Assembly: GCA_023418705.1 (NCBI GenBank)
Contig: JAEZYZ010000132.1
Coordinates: 1-64,000, forward strand
Source: Pseudomonadota bacterium
GTDB taxonomy: Bacteria; Myxococcota_A; Polyangia; Polyangiales; Polyangiaceae
Length of the DNA: 64,000 nucleotides
Direction: 5' to 3'
Both the position numbers and the translations under genes were made by a program. Each line of letters starts with the position of its first letter. The stretch's first letter is position 1. The notes below the pieces were generated by a model. That model was not told where the DNA came from. It searched no databases and saw nothing but the letters and a program-made list of their open reading frames with translations. This document shows positions 42,890 through 56,168 of the stretch, in pieces.

Positions 42890-44473
42890 TCGGCCGCCGC
42901 CTCCTCGGCTGGCGCCGGGGCGAGCCCGGGGATCTCTGGCAGCTCGTCGGCGAGGTCGTGCAGGGTGATCTTCAGCTTGCCGGCGGGGACATCGACGTCG
43001 ACCCGCTCGACGAGGAGCTTTCACCAGGTCGCAGCGCTCTTCGGGCACGAGGACGTCCCAGACCTCGCCGAAGTTGGCGAGCAGGTCGAGGGCGCTCTGC
43101 ACCCGGCCAACAGCGGCGCTGAGGCCCCGAAGACGATCGTCGAGCTCGTTGGCCTTCATACGCTGCTCGTCGATCGCGAGCTCGATCTCGGCGAGGCGAT
43201 CGGAGACGGTGGTGCCTGCCTTGCCGCCCGACTCGCGCACGAACGTGAGCAGCTCCTGGGCTTCCTTGCCGAGCTCGTCGATCGTCTTCTGGATGACGTC
43301 GCGCTCGAGGGCGATGGCGCGGCCCGACTGTTCCTTGCCCCACGAGAGGCGCTTGGCTACCTCGCCGCGCACGGTCGGGTCAGCACAGACCTCGCGGATC
43401 TTGTCGATGATGACCGGCTCGATGTCGACGGCGGGAACGCGCGGGTGGGCGCATTCCTTGGCGGGACCGCGGGTCTGGCCGAAGCAGCGGTAGTAGCGAT
43501 GGATCTTGCCGTTGCGACCGGTGGCATTCACCGTGGTCATCTTCAGCTTGCAGGCGCAGTGCAGAACGCCCTGCAGGATGTACTCGAAATTGCGCTGCCG
43601 CCTCGGGCCTCGACCGCAGCGCTTCGAGTCGATGATCGCCTGCACCTTCTCGAAGGTCTCGCGGTCGATGATGGCGTCGTGCTCGCCCTCGTGAACCTCG
43701 CCCTTGTAGACCACGCAGCCGGTGTAGGCGCGGTTGCGGAGGATGCGGTGGATGGTGTTCTCGTCGAACGGCTCGCCGCCGACGGGTTTGCCGGTCTTCG
43801 TCAGGTAGGCCTTCTTCTTCCAGCCGAACGCATTGACCTGCTGCATCACCGCGCGCATCGATCGCATGCGCACGTAGATCTCGAAGATGGTCTTCACCTG
43901 CTCGGCCTCTTCGGGGACGACCTCGAGCTTCTTGAGCACGCGGTCGATGCGATAGCCGAGCACCGGCGGCCCGCCGACCCACTTCCCTCGCCTGCGGGCG
44001 GCGGCCATCTTGTCGCGCGTCCGCTCGCTGATCATCTCGCGCTCGAACTGGGCGAACGAAAGCAAAAGGTGAAGCGTGAGCCGACCGATCGGCGTCGCGG
44101 TGTTGAACTGCTGCGTCGTGGAGACGAAGGAGATGCCTTTCTGCTCGAAGACCTCCATCAGGCGCGCGAAGTCGAGGAGCGAACGGCTGAGGCGGTCGAC
44201 CTTGTAGACGACGACGCAGTCGACCTTCCCCGCATCGATGTCCTGAAGCAGGCGCTTGACCGCCGGGCGGTCCATGTTGCCGCCGGTGAAGCCGCCGTCG
44301 TCGTAGCGATCGGGCAGCACCGTCCAGCCCTGGTGGGCCTGCGCCTTCACGAAGATCTCGCCGGCCTCGCGCTGGGCATCGAGCGTGTTGAAGTCCATGT
44401 CGAGGTTCTCGCTCGTGGACTTTCGGGTGTAGATCGCGCAGCGCAGGGCCTTCTTGTCGTCGCCGTTCTTCAT
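42886..44473 (-). CDS. Large serine recombinase, frameshifted near its 3' end
   Basis: The N-terminal resolvase domain has AIYTRKSTSE (catalytic Ser19), DDGGFTGGNMDRPAVKRLL and YKVDRLSRSLLDFARLM. The recombinase domain (PVLGYRIDR, HRILRNRAYTG) and the zinc ribbon (CACKLK ... YYRCFG ... CAHPRV) follow, then a long coiled coil. An extra base in the TTT run at 43019-43021 shifts the frame after EERCDLVK. Removing it restores an ending of about 45 residues (LLVERVDVDVPAGKLKITLH ... EEAAAE) and a TGA at 42886-42888. The enzyme should integrate and excise the element to its right. The damage spares the catalytic domain. Confidence 0.88.
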
Positions 44474-44991
44474 GCGGTCGCCTCCTTCTTACCCCGCTTG
44501 GGCTTGTCGAGGCCGAGCCAGAGGAAGCCGTTCCACGATGTGCCGGTGATGATCTTCGCGATGCGCGAGAGGCTCGGGTGCGTCTCGCCGGCATATTCGA
44601 AGCCGTCCGCGAGCACGGTGATCGCGTGCACCTCACCACCGTGCTCCTTCGTGAGCACGGTGCCGACGGCAGGCAGCCGCGGGTCCTTCGGATGCGGTGG
44701 CGGTGGTGGGGCGGGAGCAGGATCGAAGTCGGCCGGGGGTCGCGCACGCAGGAACGAGTCCTTGGCGAGCTCGCGGGCGCGCTGCCTGGCACGGTCGCTG
44801 AGCCCGCCGCGGCGGATCTCCTGCATGCGGAAGGCGACCTTCTTGAACAGCCAGTCGCGGTTGTGGCTGCGGCTCTCGTGGCCGAAGAGCGCGCGATAGC
44901 GCTGCTGCAGCTCGGCTACCGTCAGCTTGCGCAGCGCCGCGATCTCGGCGGCCATGCTGCCTTCGATGGTCTTTTTCTGGGGCATGGTCAT
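44470..44991 (-). CDS. DUF2924-family protein
   Basis: This 173-residue protein starts at ATG 44991, with GGAGGA upstream. LTVAELQQRYRALFG, NRDWLFKKVAFRMQEIRRGG and PPPPHPKDPRLPAVGTVL ... GFEYAGETHPSLSRIAKIIT are typical of DUF2924 proteins. These sit next to serine recombinases in prophage-like elements and probably aid DNA binding or recombination. The stop overlaps the recombinase start as ATGA. Confidence 0.85.
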   Translation of the reverse strand: MTMPQKKTIEGSMAAEIAALRKLTVAELQQRYRALFGHESRSHNRDWLFKKVAFRMQEIRRGGLSDRARQRARELAKDSFLRARPPADFDPAPAPPPPPHPKDPRLPAVGTVLTKEHGGEVHAITVLADGFEYAGETHPSLSRIAKIITGTSWNGFLWLGLDKPKRGKKEATA

Positions 44992-45139
44992 CGGCCCGGG
45001 TCCTCCGTGCGGGCCCTCGGTCTGGGCCCGTGAACACATGCAGGCGTTCTTCGCCGGCCACAGCAAGGGCCTTCTCTCCATGAATCCAACAAGTTGAGCG
45101 CGGTCGACGGCGCCCAGAGCCCCAGGTCGTGTGGTGACA

Positions 45140-48242
<3,103 letters not shown>

Positions 48243-48276
48243 GGGCTACCTCCGTGCCCTGAGCTCAGTGCGTGCT

Positions 48277-49727
<1,451 letters not shown>

Positions 49728-49728
<1 letters not shown>

Positions 49729-50453
49729 CACGCGAACGGATCCACTTCGGCGGGCTGGCTCTGCTTGCCGAGGAGCTGCTCGATGAACGCACGAGCCGCT
49801 CCTTCCTGCTTGGCCTCGAGGTCGCGGACTCGCTGCACGCCGAATTCCGCGAGAAAGGCATCCACGTCGGAACGCGGCAGCGCCTTGAGTTTCGCAACGA
49901 GATCCCCGGCCACACGCGGATCGATGGGTCCAGCGGCGTTCGACCCCTTCTTCGCGTTGCTGGAGCCCTTGCTCTCTGCGTCGTCGTTGCCGGTGCCGAT
50001 CGACTTGAGGTCGTGCAGCTCGGCCGCGGCGATGCGTGCCCGCATCTCGTCGTCGAGCTTCTCCTCCGGCAAGATGCTGTAGGTCGTCTTCGGATCCCCG
50101 GCATCGCCGTGGCGCTCGATCTCGAACAGCCACTTGTCGAGGCCATACTTGTCGCGGACCTTCAGCACGTCCTTAAACCACACCGTGCCGCCCTCGATCA
50201 CCTTCATGGCGTTCTCGGCCGGCACGAAGAAGTTCAACATCACGCGCAGGCTGGGCCGCTTGCCCTGGTGCGCGCTGTTGTTCTCGTCGAACACCTCGTA
50301 GCGCTCGCCCGTCCAGATCACCTCGCGGGCGTAGGGTTCGCCGCAGAACGCTCCGACGATCTTGTCTCCGTTGGCCGCGAGCCTGACGAAGATGCCGCCC
50401 GAACTCGCGTGTTGATCGGCCATCGACTTGGCTTTGTCCCATGCAGTGCTCAT
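49728..50453 (-). CDS. Phage-type putative single-stranded DNA-binding protein
   Basis: This 241-residue protein has a beta-rich N-terminal domain (GGIFVRLAANGDKIVGAFCG, YEVFDENNSAH, SLRVMLNFFVPAE) that looks like an OB-type ssDNA-binding fold, and a flexible acidic/serine linker (GTGNDDAESKGSSNAKKGSN). The C-terminus ends AEVDPFA, similar to the acidic DxxF-type tails that recruit partners in SSB proteins. It lies between the helicase gene and the small gene at 50485. The function is inferred from fold and context. Confidence 0.6.
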
Positions 50454-50484
50454 ATTCCTGGTCCTCCGTGTTGGGGTTGGTTGT

Positions 50485-50727
50485 TCAGGCCGCCTCGGCA
50501 GCCAGGGAATCCATCTCGTCGAGCAGCCCGTGCAGGGCGCTCTTCGCCTCGTCGCTCGGGCGCGGGCCCGAACGGTTCAGGTGCGCTCGGAAGACGCGAC
50601 CAAGCGCATCGGCGGTCGCCTCCACGAGCTCGGGCTCGGCGTCGTAGAGCTCGAAGAGCCCGATTAGGCTGAGCGTCACTTCTCGAAAGGCGCGGGTGAG
50701 CGCCGGTCGCTGGTCTTTGGTGCTCAT
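50485..50727 (-). CDS. Small hypothetical phage protein
   Basis: This 80-residue all-helical acidic protein (LTRAFREVTLSLIGLFELYD, ALHGLLDEMDSLAAEAA) starts at ATG 50727 overlapping the sigma-like gene stop as ATGA. I do not recognise it. Co-translation with the sigma-like factor suggests a modulator or an unrelated replication accessory. Confidence 0.65.
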   Translation of the reverse strand: MSTKDQRPALTRAFREVTLSLIGLFELYDAEPELVEATADALGRVFRAHLNRSGPRPSDEAKSALHGLLDEMDSLAAEAA

Positions 50728-51662
50728 GGCTTCTGACCTCCTTCGCGGGCTCGGTTCGTTCCGCCGCGCGGCGGGCTTGCCGAGTCACAGGAGGTCAAAG
50801 CCTGGGTGGGGGTCGGGTGGGGACACGCGGTTTGGGGACAGTCGAAATCGACCTGCAGATCCGCGAGCACCTCTCGCAGCCGCGCGATGGCCCGCGAGTG
50901 CCGCCGCTTGATGCGCTGGTAGGTCTGCCGGCGCTCCGATGGGGACAGGTCGGGGTGAACGCGATCGACGTAGGCCGTGAGCAACTCGCCGCGGACCAAG
51001 GTGGCGACGACCAGCTCGAGCTTGTCGCCGTCCAGGATGTGCCCGGCGTGCTCCACCAGGAACGACACGAGCGCGGCGCTCTCCCTCGGATCGCGTCGTC
51101 GCTGACGCGTCGGCTTGGTCTCGGGCCAGCTCGCGACGTGGCCGATGGACTCGAGATCGTCCTGTCGGCGCGAGATGTCCTCCGGATCGTCGAAGCGGAC
51201 CTGGTCGAGGTCGCGTTGCTCGGCCCGCACCCGCTTGAAGACCTCGCGCTGGGTCATCTGGCGCAGGTACATGCAGGTGCGGTCGCGCCTCTGGGTCAGC
51301 GGGAAGTCGCGCACCACCTCGAAGAACGCGGACAGCACGATCTGGTCGAGATCGTCACCGGGAACGGCATCTCCGAAGATGCGCCCGCGCAGGCGAGCGA
51401 GCATTGGGTAGAAGGCGACGACGAGGACCGCGTTCCAGAACGGGTGCGGGCGCCGCTTCTGTTCGCGAAGGAGCGCTCGGGTGAGCGACTCCTTCTCGTC
51501 GTACCGCAGCGGCGACTCGTCGCCGAGGACGGCGAGCACGCTGAGCACGGTCTCGTGGCCGTGCAGGTCGACGTGGTGTTTCTTGGCTTCTTCGAATCGC
51601 TTCTGATTTCTCTCTGCACGCACCTCGGCTCTGAGGGCGCACTTCATCTGATGAAGGCCCAT
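50724..51662 (-). CDS. Sigma-70-like factor encoded by the phage-like element
   Basis: This 312-residue protein starts at ATG 51662 behind GGAGGAG. DDLDQIVLSAFFEVVRDFPL resembles sigma region 2.1-2.2 (DLxQ...F), and CMYLRQMTQREVFKRVRAEQ region 2.3-2.4. The C-terminal helix-turn-helix-like part (LSPSERRQTYQRIKRRHSRA) resembles region 4. Such phage-encoded sigma-like proteins redirect host polymerase to late or early phage promoters. The N-terminal 90 residues or so have no recognised domain. Weak sequence similarity leaves room for another DNA-binding role. Confidence 0.6.
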   Translation of the reverse strand: MGLHQMKCALRAEVRAERNQKRFEEAKKHHVDLHGHETVLSVLAVLGDESPLRYDEKESLTRALLREQKRRPHPFWNAVLVVAFYPMLARLRGRIFGDAVPGDDLDQIVLSAFFEVVRDFPLTQRRDRTCMYLRQMTQREVFKRVRAEQRDLDQVRFDDPEDISRRQDDLESIGHVASWPETKPTRQRRRDPRESAALVSFLVEHAGHILDGDKLELVVATLVRGELLTAYVDRVHPDLSPSERRQTYQRIKRRHSRAIARLREVLADLQVDFDCPQTACPHPTPTQALTSCDSASPPRGGTNRAREGGQKP

Positions 51663-51814
51663 GGGCTCCTCCGCTCGCGGCGGCGGCCATCGGCGCGTCC
51701 TGTTCGGAGCGCGGTGCCGATGGGCCTCGAGGAACCTCCTGGCGTGTGCCGCTAATTCAGTTGGTCAGAGACCGCCGGGACGACCATCGCCACGGCGGTT
51801 GGCAACGCGCGCCT

Positions 51815-52024
51815 CTACGCTCGGGCAGTCGAGCGGGCGTCTTGCTGCCGATAGCTCTGGGTCTCGTTCAGCTCGTTGCAGCGGCGGCACACGGCCGTGA
51901 CCGTGCCCTCCACGACGAACTGGGCGTCCTTGTACTTGAGGTGGAGCCGACCCAACCGCTCCACCCCGAGCAGCGATCGGCACTTGCGACAGCGCCATTC
52001 CTGCTCGCTCGAACTCTTCTGCAT
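51815..52024 (-). CDS. Com-like zinc-finger protein
   Basis: This 69-residue protein starts at ATG 52024, with GGAGGT upstream. Two CxxC pairs (WRCRKCRSLL and VCRRCNELNE) frame a short beta region, as in the Mu Com family of small zinc proteins that control translation of a DNA methylase gene. A Dam-type methylase is encoded at 60.3-61.4 kb of the same element, but no direct link can be shown. Confidence 0.65.
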   Translation of the reverse strand: MQKSSSEQEWRCRKCRSLLGVERLGRLHLKYKDAQFVVEGTVTAVCRRCNELNETQSYRQQDARSTARA

Positions 52025-52140
52025 CGATGACCTCCGGTGCTTCTCGCGGCGGCTCATCCGCCAGCGACAAGGCCATCCTGCGGGTCGGGGTCGGAGGATG
52101 CTGGGAGCAGAGTCGGAGAAGAGTGGGAGTGAGATTTCGG

Positions 52141-53319
52141 CTAGCGGATCACCGCGGTCTCGACGCTGCTGAAGTGCTCGAAGCGCACGAGAAAGCAGTA
52201 GGTCGCGCCGTCATCGGGGCGGAACTCGTACTCCTGCGGTCCCCCCGAGAAGCTCGCGCGATCCTTGAACAGCCGGTAGCTGCGGCGCGAGTCGGTGGTG
52301 ACGTCGACCTTCCGTCGCATGTCGTTGAACGCCTTCTTGCGGCTCGCGGGGGTGGTCACGTTGAGGATGCGGAGATTCTCGGGACGCTCGTGATCGAGGC
52401 TGCGCGTCGCGCGGGCGAGGTAAGCGGCGAGCATGGAGACTTGGCCTGCGGTGAGCCGCTCCTCGTCGCGCTTCTTCTTGCCGTTGCTCTTCGAGCAGCG
52501 GGGCTTGTCGAGGGTCGCGTCGACGAAGTGCTCGACGTCGGTCTCCAGCTCCCGCAGTCGGTCGAGCTCGTTGGCGTCGACAATGCTCACCGGCGCTTCG
52601 CTCTCGTGCCGCCAGCAGATGGCGATCGGCTTGCGCTGGTAGTCAGCAGCGCCGTCGCGCACGACGAGGGGCTCCGACGGCGGGATGACGTAGGACGTTG
52701 GAGCGCGATGAACGAGCTTGCCGTTGTCGTCGATCAGAATCAGCTCGTCGCAGGCGAGCACGGCCACGCGACGTTGGCTGAGCAACGCGCGGTCCGCCGC
52801 GGCGAGACCATCCGCCGTCGGCACGATCAGAACGAGGTCGCCGGTAGGGTGGTGGGCGAGCAGCGTCGCCAGTTGGGCGGCATAGCCCGTCTCGCGCTCG
52901 GGCAGCACGAAGAACACGTGCGCGCCCCCCGGGCGAACGCCGAGGGACCAGGCGCGCGCGCCGGCGATCGGTTGCACGTCGCCACCGCAGCCGAGCGCTT
53001 CACCGATACCCGCGAACAGACGGGGAAGCGCCAGCGCGTACACGACCACGTCCGCGCGCGTCAGCGGTCGACGGTCGCACTCGGGCTCGTCGAGACCGCA
53101 GACCGCGACGATGTCATCCGTTCCGTGGTGAACGACGCGGCGCGCGCAGGCATCCGGGAGGCGCTCGCACGGATAGCTGCTGGCCAGGTCCTGCTCGGGC
53201 TTCAGGTACGGGCGCAGAACGTCGAGGATGTCGCCGAGCCAGATCTGCCACTGGGTCTCGACGCCGGCGAGGACCTCCTCGCGCTCAATCGTGCGCCACA
53301 GCACGTGCAGGCTCGGCAT
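52141..53319 (-). CDS. Hypothetical phage-like protein
   Basis: This 392-residue protein starts MPSLHVLWRTIEREEVLAG at ATG 53319, overlapping the previous gene by 35 bp. It has a mixed alpha/beta middle (VAVLACDELILIDDNGKLVH, SYVIPPSEPLVVRDGAADY) and a basic helical stretch with a lone cysteine (KPRCSKSNGKKKRDEERL). I do not recognise the family. It is co-directional with the LexA-controlled replication genes and probably belongs to the early region. Confidence 0.65.
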   Translation of the reverse strand: MPSLHVLWRTIEREEVLAGVETQWQIWLGDILDVLRPYLKPEQDLASSYPCERLPDACARRVVHHGTDDIVAVCGLDEPECDRRPLTRADVVVYALALPRLFAGIGEALGCGGDVQPIAGARAWSLGVRPGGAHVFFVLPERETGYAAQLATLLAHHPTGDLVLIVPTADGLAAADRALLSQRRVAVLACDELILIDDNGKLVHRAPTSYVIPPSEPLVVRDGAADYQRKPIAICWRHESEAPVSIVDANELDRLRELETDVEHFVDATLDKPRCSKSNGKKKRDEERLTAGQVSMLAAYLARATRSLDHERPENLRILNVTTPASRKKAFNDMRRKVDVTTDSRRSYRLFKDRASFSGGPQEYEFRPDDGATYCFLVRFEHFSSVETAVIR

Positions 53320-54502
53320 GCGGCACCTTCGTCTTCGGGCTCGTTGGCGACGCCGGCGGAACGAACCCACGCTTCACGAGCCACTCTTCGATCAGCGGCG
53401 CGTCATCGTCCCGGGTGAAGCTCGCGACGTTTCCGCGACGGACCGTCACGGTGCGCGGCGTCTTGGCGTCGCTGAACTTCACGGCGAAGTTGGCGCGCAC
53501 GATGGGCCCTTTCGATAGCGATCGCTGTTTGCTGCGGTAGAGCGCGAAGAGATCGTCGGCCTTCTGGATCGTCCGCTCCTTGTGAGGGCCGCCCCAGTGA
53601 TACTCGATCTCCTTCAACCGGACCCACTCCATCCCCTCGACGTCGGTGCAAACGAGGCTGTCCTCGCCGTCGCTCAGCAGCGGGTCCAGGGAGTACTTCG
53701 TCCAGTTGGGGAACATCGTCGCGTCGCCAAAGAGATGCAGGCCGATCTTCTCTCGGTAGAGGACGCCGATCTCCTTGGTCTCCGCGTTCATCGAGAGCTC
53801 GCCGGTGCGTGGGTCGTAGCGAAGTGGGTCGTAGATCTCCGGGCGGTAGTACACGGCTCCAGATCCATCGGCCGTCACCGTTCCCTCGCGCTTGCAGGGT
53901 TGCCCGTGGCGCACGAGGAACCAGAAGCCGTCGTCCTTCTGGTAGACGAACACCTTGCTGCTGCGCCCGCGCTTGAGCTGATCGAGCCTATCGTCGAGCG
54001 CTTCCTTGAGGTCCGAGAGCTGCACCGCCGTCGGGACTCGGAGCGTTCGGTCGGCTCCATCTTTCACCCGGTAGCACTCGAAGGCACGCTTGGTCGTCAG
54101 GAAGCGCTCGGCGTGATGGCGCTCGAGCAACAGCGGCGCCTTCAACCGAACCTGGACGGCGACGTCCGCCGGCGTGGGGTCGGGCGGCAGGTTCAGCTCG
54201 ATGCGCTCGTTCGGCGGCATGGCTTCGACGGCCGCGAGCAGCTCGTCCATGCCATCGCGGTCCGACATCTCGTCGACGTAGTACAGGTCGTCCACGAGCT
54301 TGGGCGGCGCGCTCGGGTCCGGGTTCATGAGGACGTCGCGCAACCCTTCGTAGTCCAGCTCGTGCCCGTTCATCGGGCCCAGCTCGACACCGCGTCTCGC
54401 GAAGTAGCTCTTGTGCGGCTCGAGCAACGCGAGCAGGTAGCTCGGCTGGATCGTCTTCAGGGTGTGGATGTTCGTGAAGCGCTGCAGTCGGAACGTGGCC
54501 AT
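53285..54502 (-). CDS. Hypothetical phage-like protein
   Basis: This 405-residue protein starts MATFRLQRFTNIHTLKTIQP at ATG 54502, one base after the lexA stop. It contains PMNGHELDYEGLRDVLMNPD, FLTTKRAFECYRVKDGADR and YYRPEIYDPLRYDPRTGEL. The long charged C-terminus includes KWVKRGFVPPASPTSPK-like sequence. I do not recognise the family. Tight linkage to lexA means it is transcribed with the repressor and may be involved in early element functions. Confidence 0.65.
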   Translation of the reverse strand: MATFRLQRFTNIHTLKTIQPSYLLALLEPHKSYFARRGVELGPMNGHELDYEGLRDVLMNPDPSAPPKLVDDLYYVDEMSDRDGMDELLAAVEAMPPNERIELNLPPDPTPADVAVQVRLKAPLLLERHHAERFLTTKRAFECYRVKDGADRTLRVPTAVQLSDLKEALDDRLDQLKRGRSSKVFVYQKDDGFWFLVRHGQPCKREGTVTADGSGAVYYRPEIYDPLRYDPRTGELSMNAETKEIGVLYREKIGLHLFGDATMFPNWTKYSLDPLLSDGEDSLVCTDVEGMEWVRLKEIEYHWGGPHKERTIQKADDLFALYRSKQRSLSKGPIVRANFAVKFSDAKTPRTVTVRRGNVASFTRDDDAPLIEEWLVKRGFVPPASPTSPKTKVPHAEPARAVAHD

Positions 54503-54503
54503 C

Positions 54504-55121
54504 TCATGTCCCCCCATCGAGGTCGCGACGCACCCCAATCACCTTTCCCCGCACGCGCAACGTCTGCGGTGGAGACACGACGATGGGATCGTACTTCCGG
54601 TTCATCGCGACCAGCCGAGCCTGGCCGTTGTCGCGCTGGAGCTTTTTGACCGTCGCTTCCTGATCGTTGATGAGCGCGACGATGATGTCGCCGTCGTTCG
54701 CCGCCTCCTGCTGGCGCACGATCACGAGGTCGCCGTCGAGGATGCCGGCGTCGATCATGCTGTCGCCCTGCACACGCAGCGCAAACAGCGTGTCGTGTTC
54801 GCTGGTGCCGTCGATGGTCAGCCAGCCTTCGATGTTCTCCTGGGCAAGGATGGGTGCGCCGGCAGCCACGCGGCCGACGATGGGGATCCGACGAGCAGTC
54901 GACGAACCACGGAGCGTGGACCGCCAGCTCCGTCCGACTCCGTCCACGTTGGCGAGGTAGCCCTTCCGTTTCAGGCCCCCGATGTGCTCGTGAATCGTTG
55001 CGCGCGACACGCCGAGTGCCTCCGCGATGTCGGCGAGGGAGGGAGCCACGCCGAACTCCTCCGAGTACTGCTCGATGGCCGCGAGAACCTCGCGCTGTTT
55101 GTCGGTGGGCTCGCGGGCCAT
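54504..55121 (-). CDS. lexA: LexA-type self-cleaving repressor
   Basis: This 205-residue protein has a LexA winged helix (SLADIAEALGVSRATIHEHI, residues 28-47), a cleavage loop VGRVAAGAP with A87-G88, the catalytic Ser121 in VQGDSMIDAGI and Lys159 in EATVKK. It is the switch protein of the element: DNA damage and RecA filaments would trigger its cleavage. A matching dyad lies 41 bp upstream (55163-55180), between this gene and the divergent rightward genes. It could also be a second, element-borne copy of host LexA. Confidence 0.92.
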   Translation of the reverse strand: MAREPTDKQREVLAAIEQYSEEFGVAPSLADIAEALGVSRATIHEHIGGLKRKGYLANVDGVGRSWRSTLRGSSTARRIPIVGRVAAGAPILAQENIEGWLTIDGTSEHDTLFALRVQGDSMIDAGILDGDLVIVRQQEAANDGDIIVALINDQEATVKKLQRDNGQARLVAMNRKYDPIVVSPPQTLRVRGKVIGVRRDLDGGT

Positions 55122-55162
55122 GGGTCGGATCTCTCCCTACATAGCGGGAAGCCGGATCAATG

Positions 55163-55180
55163 CCCTGACAACTGTCAGGG
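55163..55180. promoter_or_regulatory. Dyad operator, candidate LexA site
   Basis: CCCTGACA AC TGTCAGGG is a perfect 8-bp inverted repeat with a 2-bp centre, placed between lexA and the rightward genes. The inner CTGACAACTGTCAG resembles SOS-box architecture. CAGCTG palindromes at 55202-55207 and 55211-55216 may be further sites. Confidence 0.65.
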
Positions 55181-55279
55181 TGTCAAGAGAGATCACGGAA
55201 GCAGCTGAAACAGCTGTCCAGGGCCGCCTTGCGGCGCGCGTTGGGCCCGCCCAGAATCCCTCAGAAGTGAGGGAGAAGC

Positions 55280-55616
55280 ATGCGCCTTGAAGCGACCATC
55301 CCGGACCACAGAGCCCGGGCGTTTCTCGACCTCGCCGACGATCTCGGGCTCAGCCGAAGCCAGATGGTCGACGAAGCGATCGCCCTGTTCTTGATGGCGG
55401 TCGGCGCGGTGAAAGCGCGGGCATCGACTGCTCTCGGTCGGCGGCGCCCAGGAACGCGAGCTGACGACGCCGACCTTGACCGCGATGGAGCTGGCCCTCA
55501 CCAAGGGCGGGACCGTAGAGCTCAGCCCTGAAGCCGTCGAGCGCGTGCGAGCCCTCCTGGTCGAGGCGCGGCAGCCGGGTCCACGCCTTCGCCGCGCGGC
55601 CAAGCGACGCCCGTGA
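55280..55616 (+). CDS. Ribbon-helix-helix-type small regulator, frameshifted near 55416
   Basis: MRLEATIPDHRARAFLDLAD followed by LGLSRSQMVDEAIALFLMAV is a ribbon-helix-helix pattern. After AVGAVK an extra base shifts the frame. Removing it restores RGHRLLSVGGAQERELTTPT, then AMELALTKGGTVELSPEAVE and a basic end (RLRRAAKRRP), giving about 111 residues with a stop at 55614-55616. It is the first gene right of the LexA operator, so it may be an anti-repressor, copy-control or partition regulator. The shift may be a sequencing error. Confidence 0.7.
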
Positions 55617-55919
55617 ACAAGATCGCGAGGCCGTGAACACGATGGGACACAGGAATTCGGCGGCCGATGTTCACGGTGTTCCTCTGCGATTGCAGGCGCT
55701 TGGAATCACCGGCAGCGGTGTGAACAAGAATGCGCGAGCAGGTACGAGCATGGTGGCGCGTTTTTCTTTCGGGCGCCCTCGCTCGCTTTGGCGCGCACCC
55801 TCGCACGGTAGAAGTAAGAAAATAATCTTGTTCACCTTGTACACACCAACCTAACCGCCTGACTCGCCACGGCTTTCCCGTGAACAAGGCGCTTGTGCAC
55901 GGCTGTGCACCTTGTTCAC
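55613..55919. repeat. Iteron-like repeat cluster, candidate replication origin
   Basis: The 9-mer GTGAACAAG occurs exactly three times forward (55613, 55720, 55880) and twice inverted (55827, 55911), with near copies at 55633, 55836 and 55892. The last block (55880-55919) is a nearly perfect inverted repeat with two inner GTGCAC sites. An AT-rich patch (AAGTAAGAAAATAATC, 55813-55828) lies within the cluster. No gene is recognised here. The setting between lexA, a small regulator and replication genes fits an origin or partition site. Confidence 0.65.
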
Positions 55920-55921
55920 GC

Positions 55922-55979
55922 CCGTCCCGGCTGCCGCCTTCGGCGGCTTTGCCCCGGTGGACCAACCGGAGGCCTAGGC
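55922..55979 (+). promoter_or_regulatory. Structured leader A before the small gene at 55980
   Basis: GCCGCCTTCGGCGGC forms a UUCG hairpin, followed by TTTGCCCCGGTGG and ACCAACCGGAGGC. The last part includes the ribosome binding site and can pair CCGGT with ACCGG. A diverged copy of the same arrangement precedes the gene at 56810. Confidence 0.5.
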
Positions 55980-56168
55980 ATGACCGAGCACCTGACAGTC
56001 GAAGACCGTCGCGGCCAGATCGCTGAGATCCTGGTGACGGGCATCTTCCGAGTCTTGGCGGATCGCGCTGCGCGAGCGCGCGTGCCCGATGGGAAGTGGA
56101 CGCCAGCGCGAATCGAAATCCCCGACAACGACACCGTCGGTGAAGGCGAGGCCGAGCCATGTCACTGA
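55980..56168 (+). CDS. Small hypothetical protein
   Basis: This 62-residue protein starts MTEHLTVEDRRGQIAEILVT at ATG 55980, behind CCGGAGG. Short proteins with this start are common in serine-recombinase elements; their function is unknown. It overlaps the next gene by ten bases. Confidence 0.65.
   Translation: MTEHLTVEDRRGQIAEILVTGIFRVLADRAARARVPDGKWTPARIEIPDNDTVGEGEAEPCH

Noticed and set aside
42467..44899. An 810-codon plus-strand ORF antisense to the recombinase and DUF2924 genes
   Set aside because: It mirrors a well-supported gene pair on the minus strand. Its H/R/L/E-rich composition is that of a GC-rich antisense shadow, with no domain.
55613..55919. CRISPR-like array
   Set aside because: The repeats are only 9 bp, occur in both orientations and have irregular spacing, and no cas gene is near. 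They fit iterons better.
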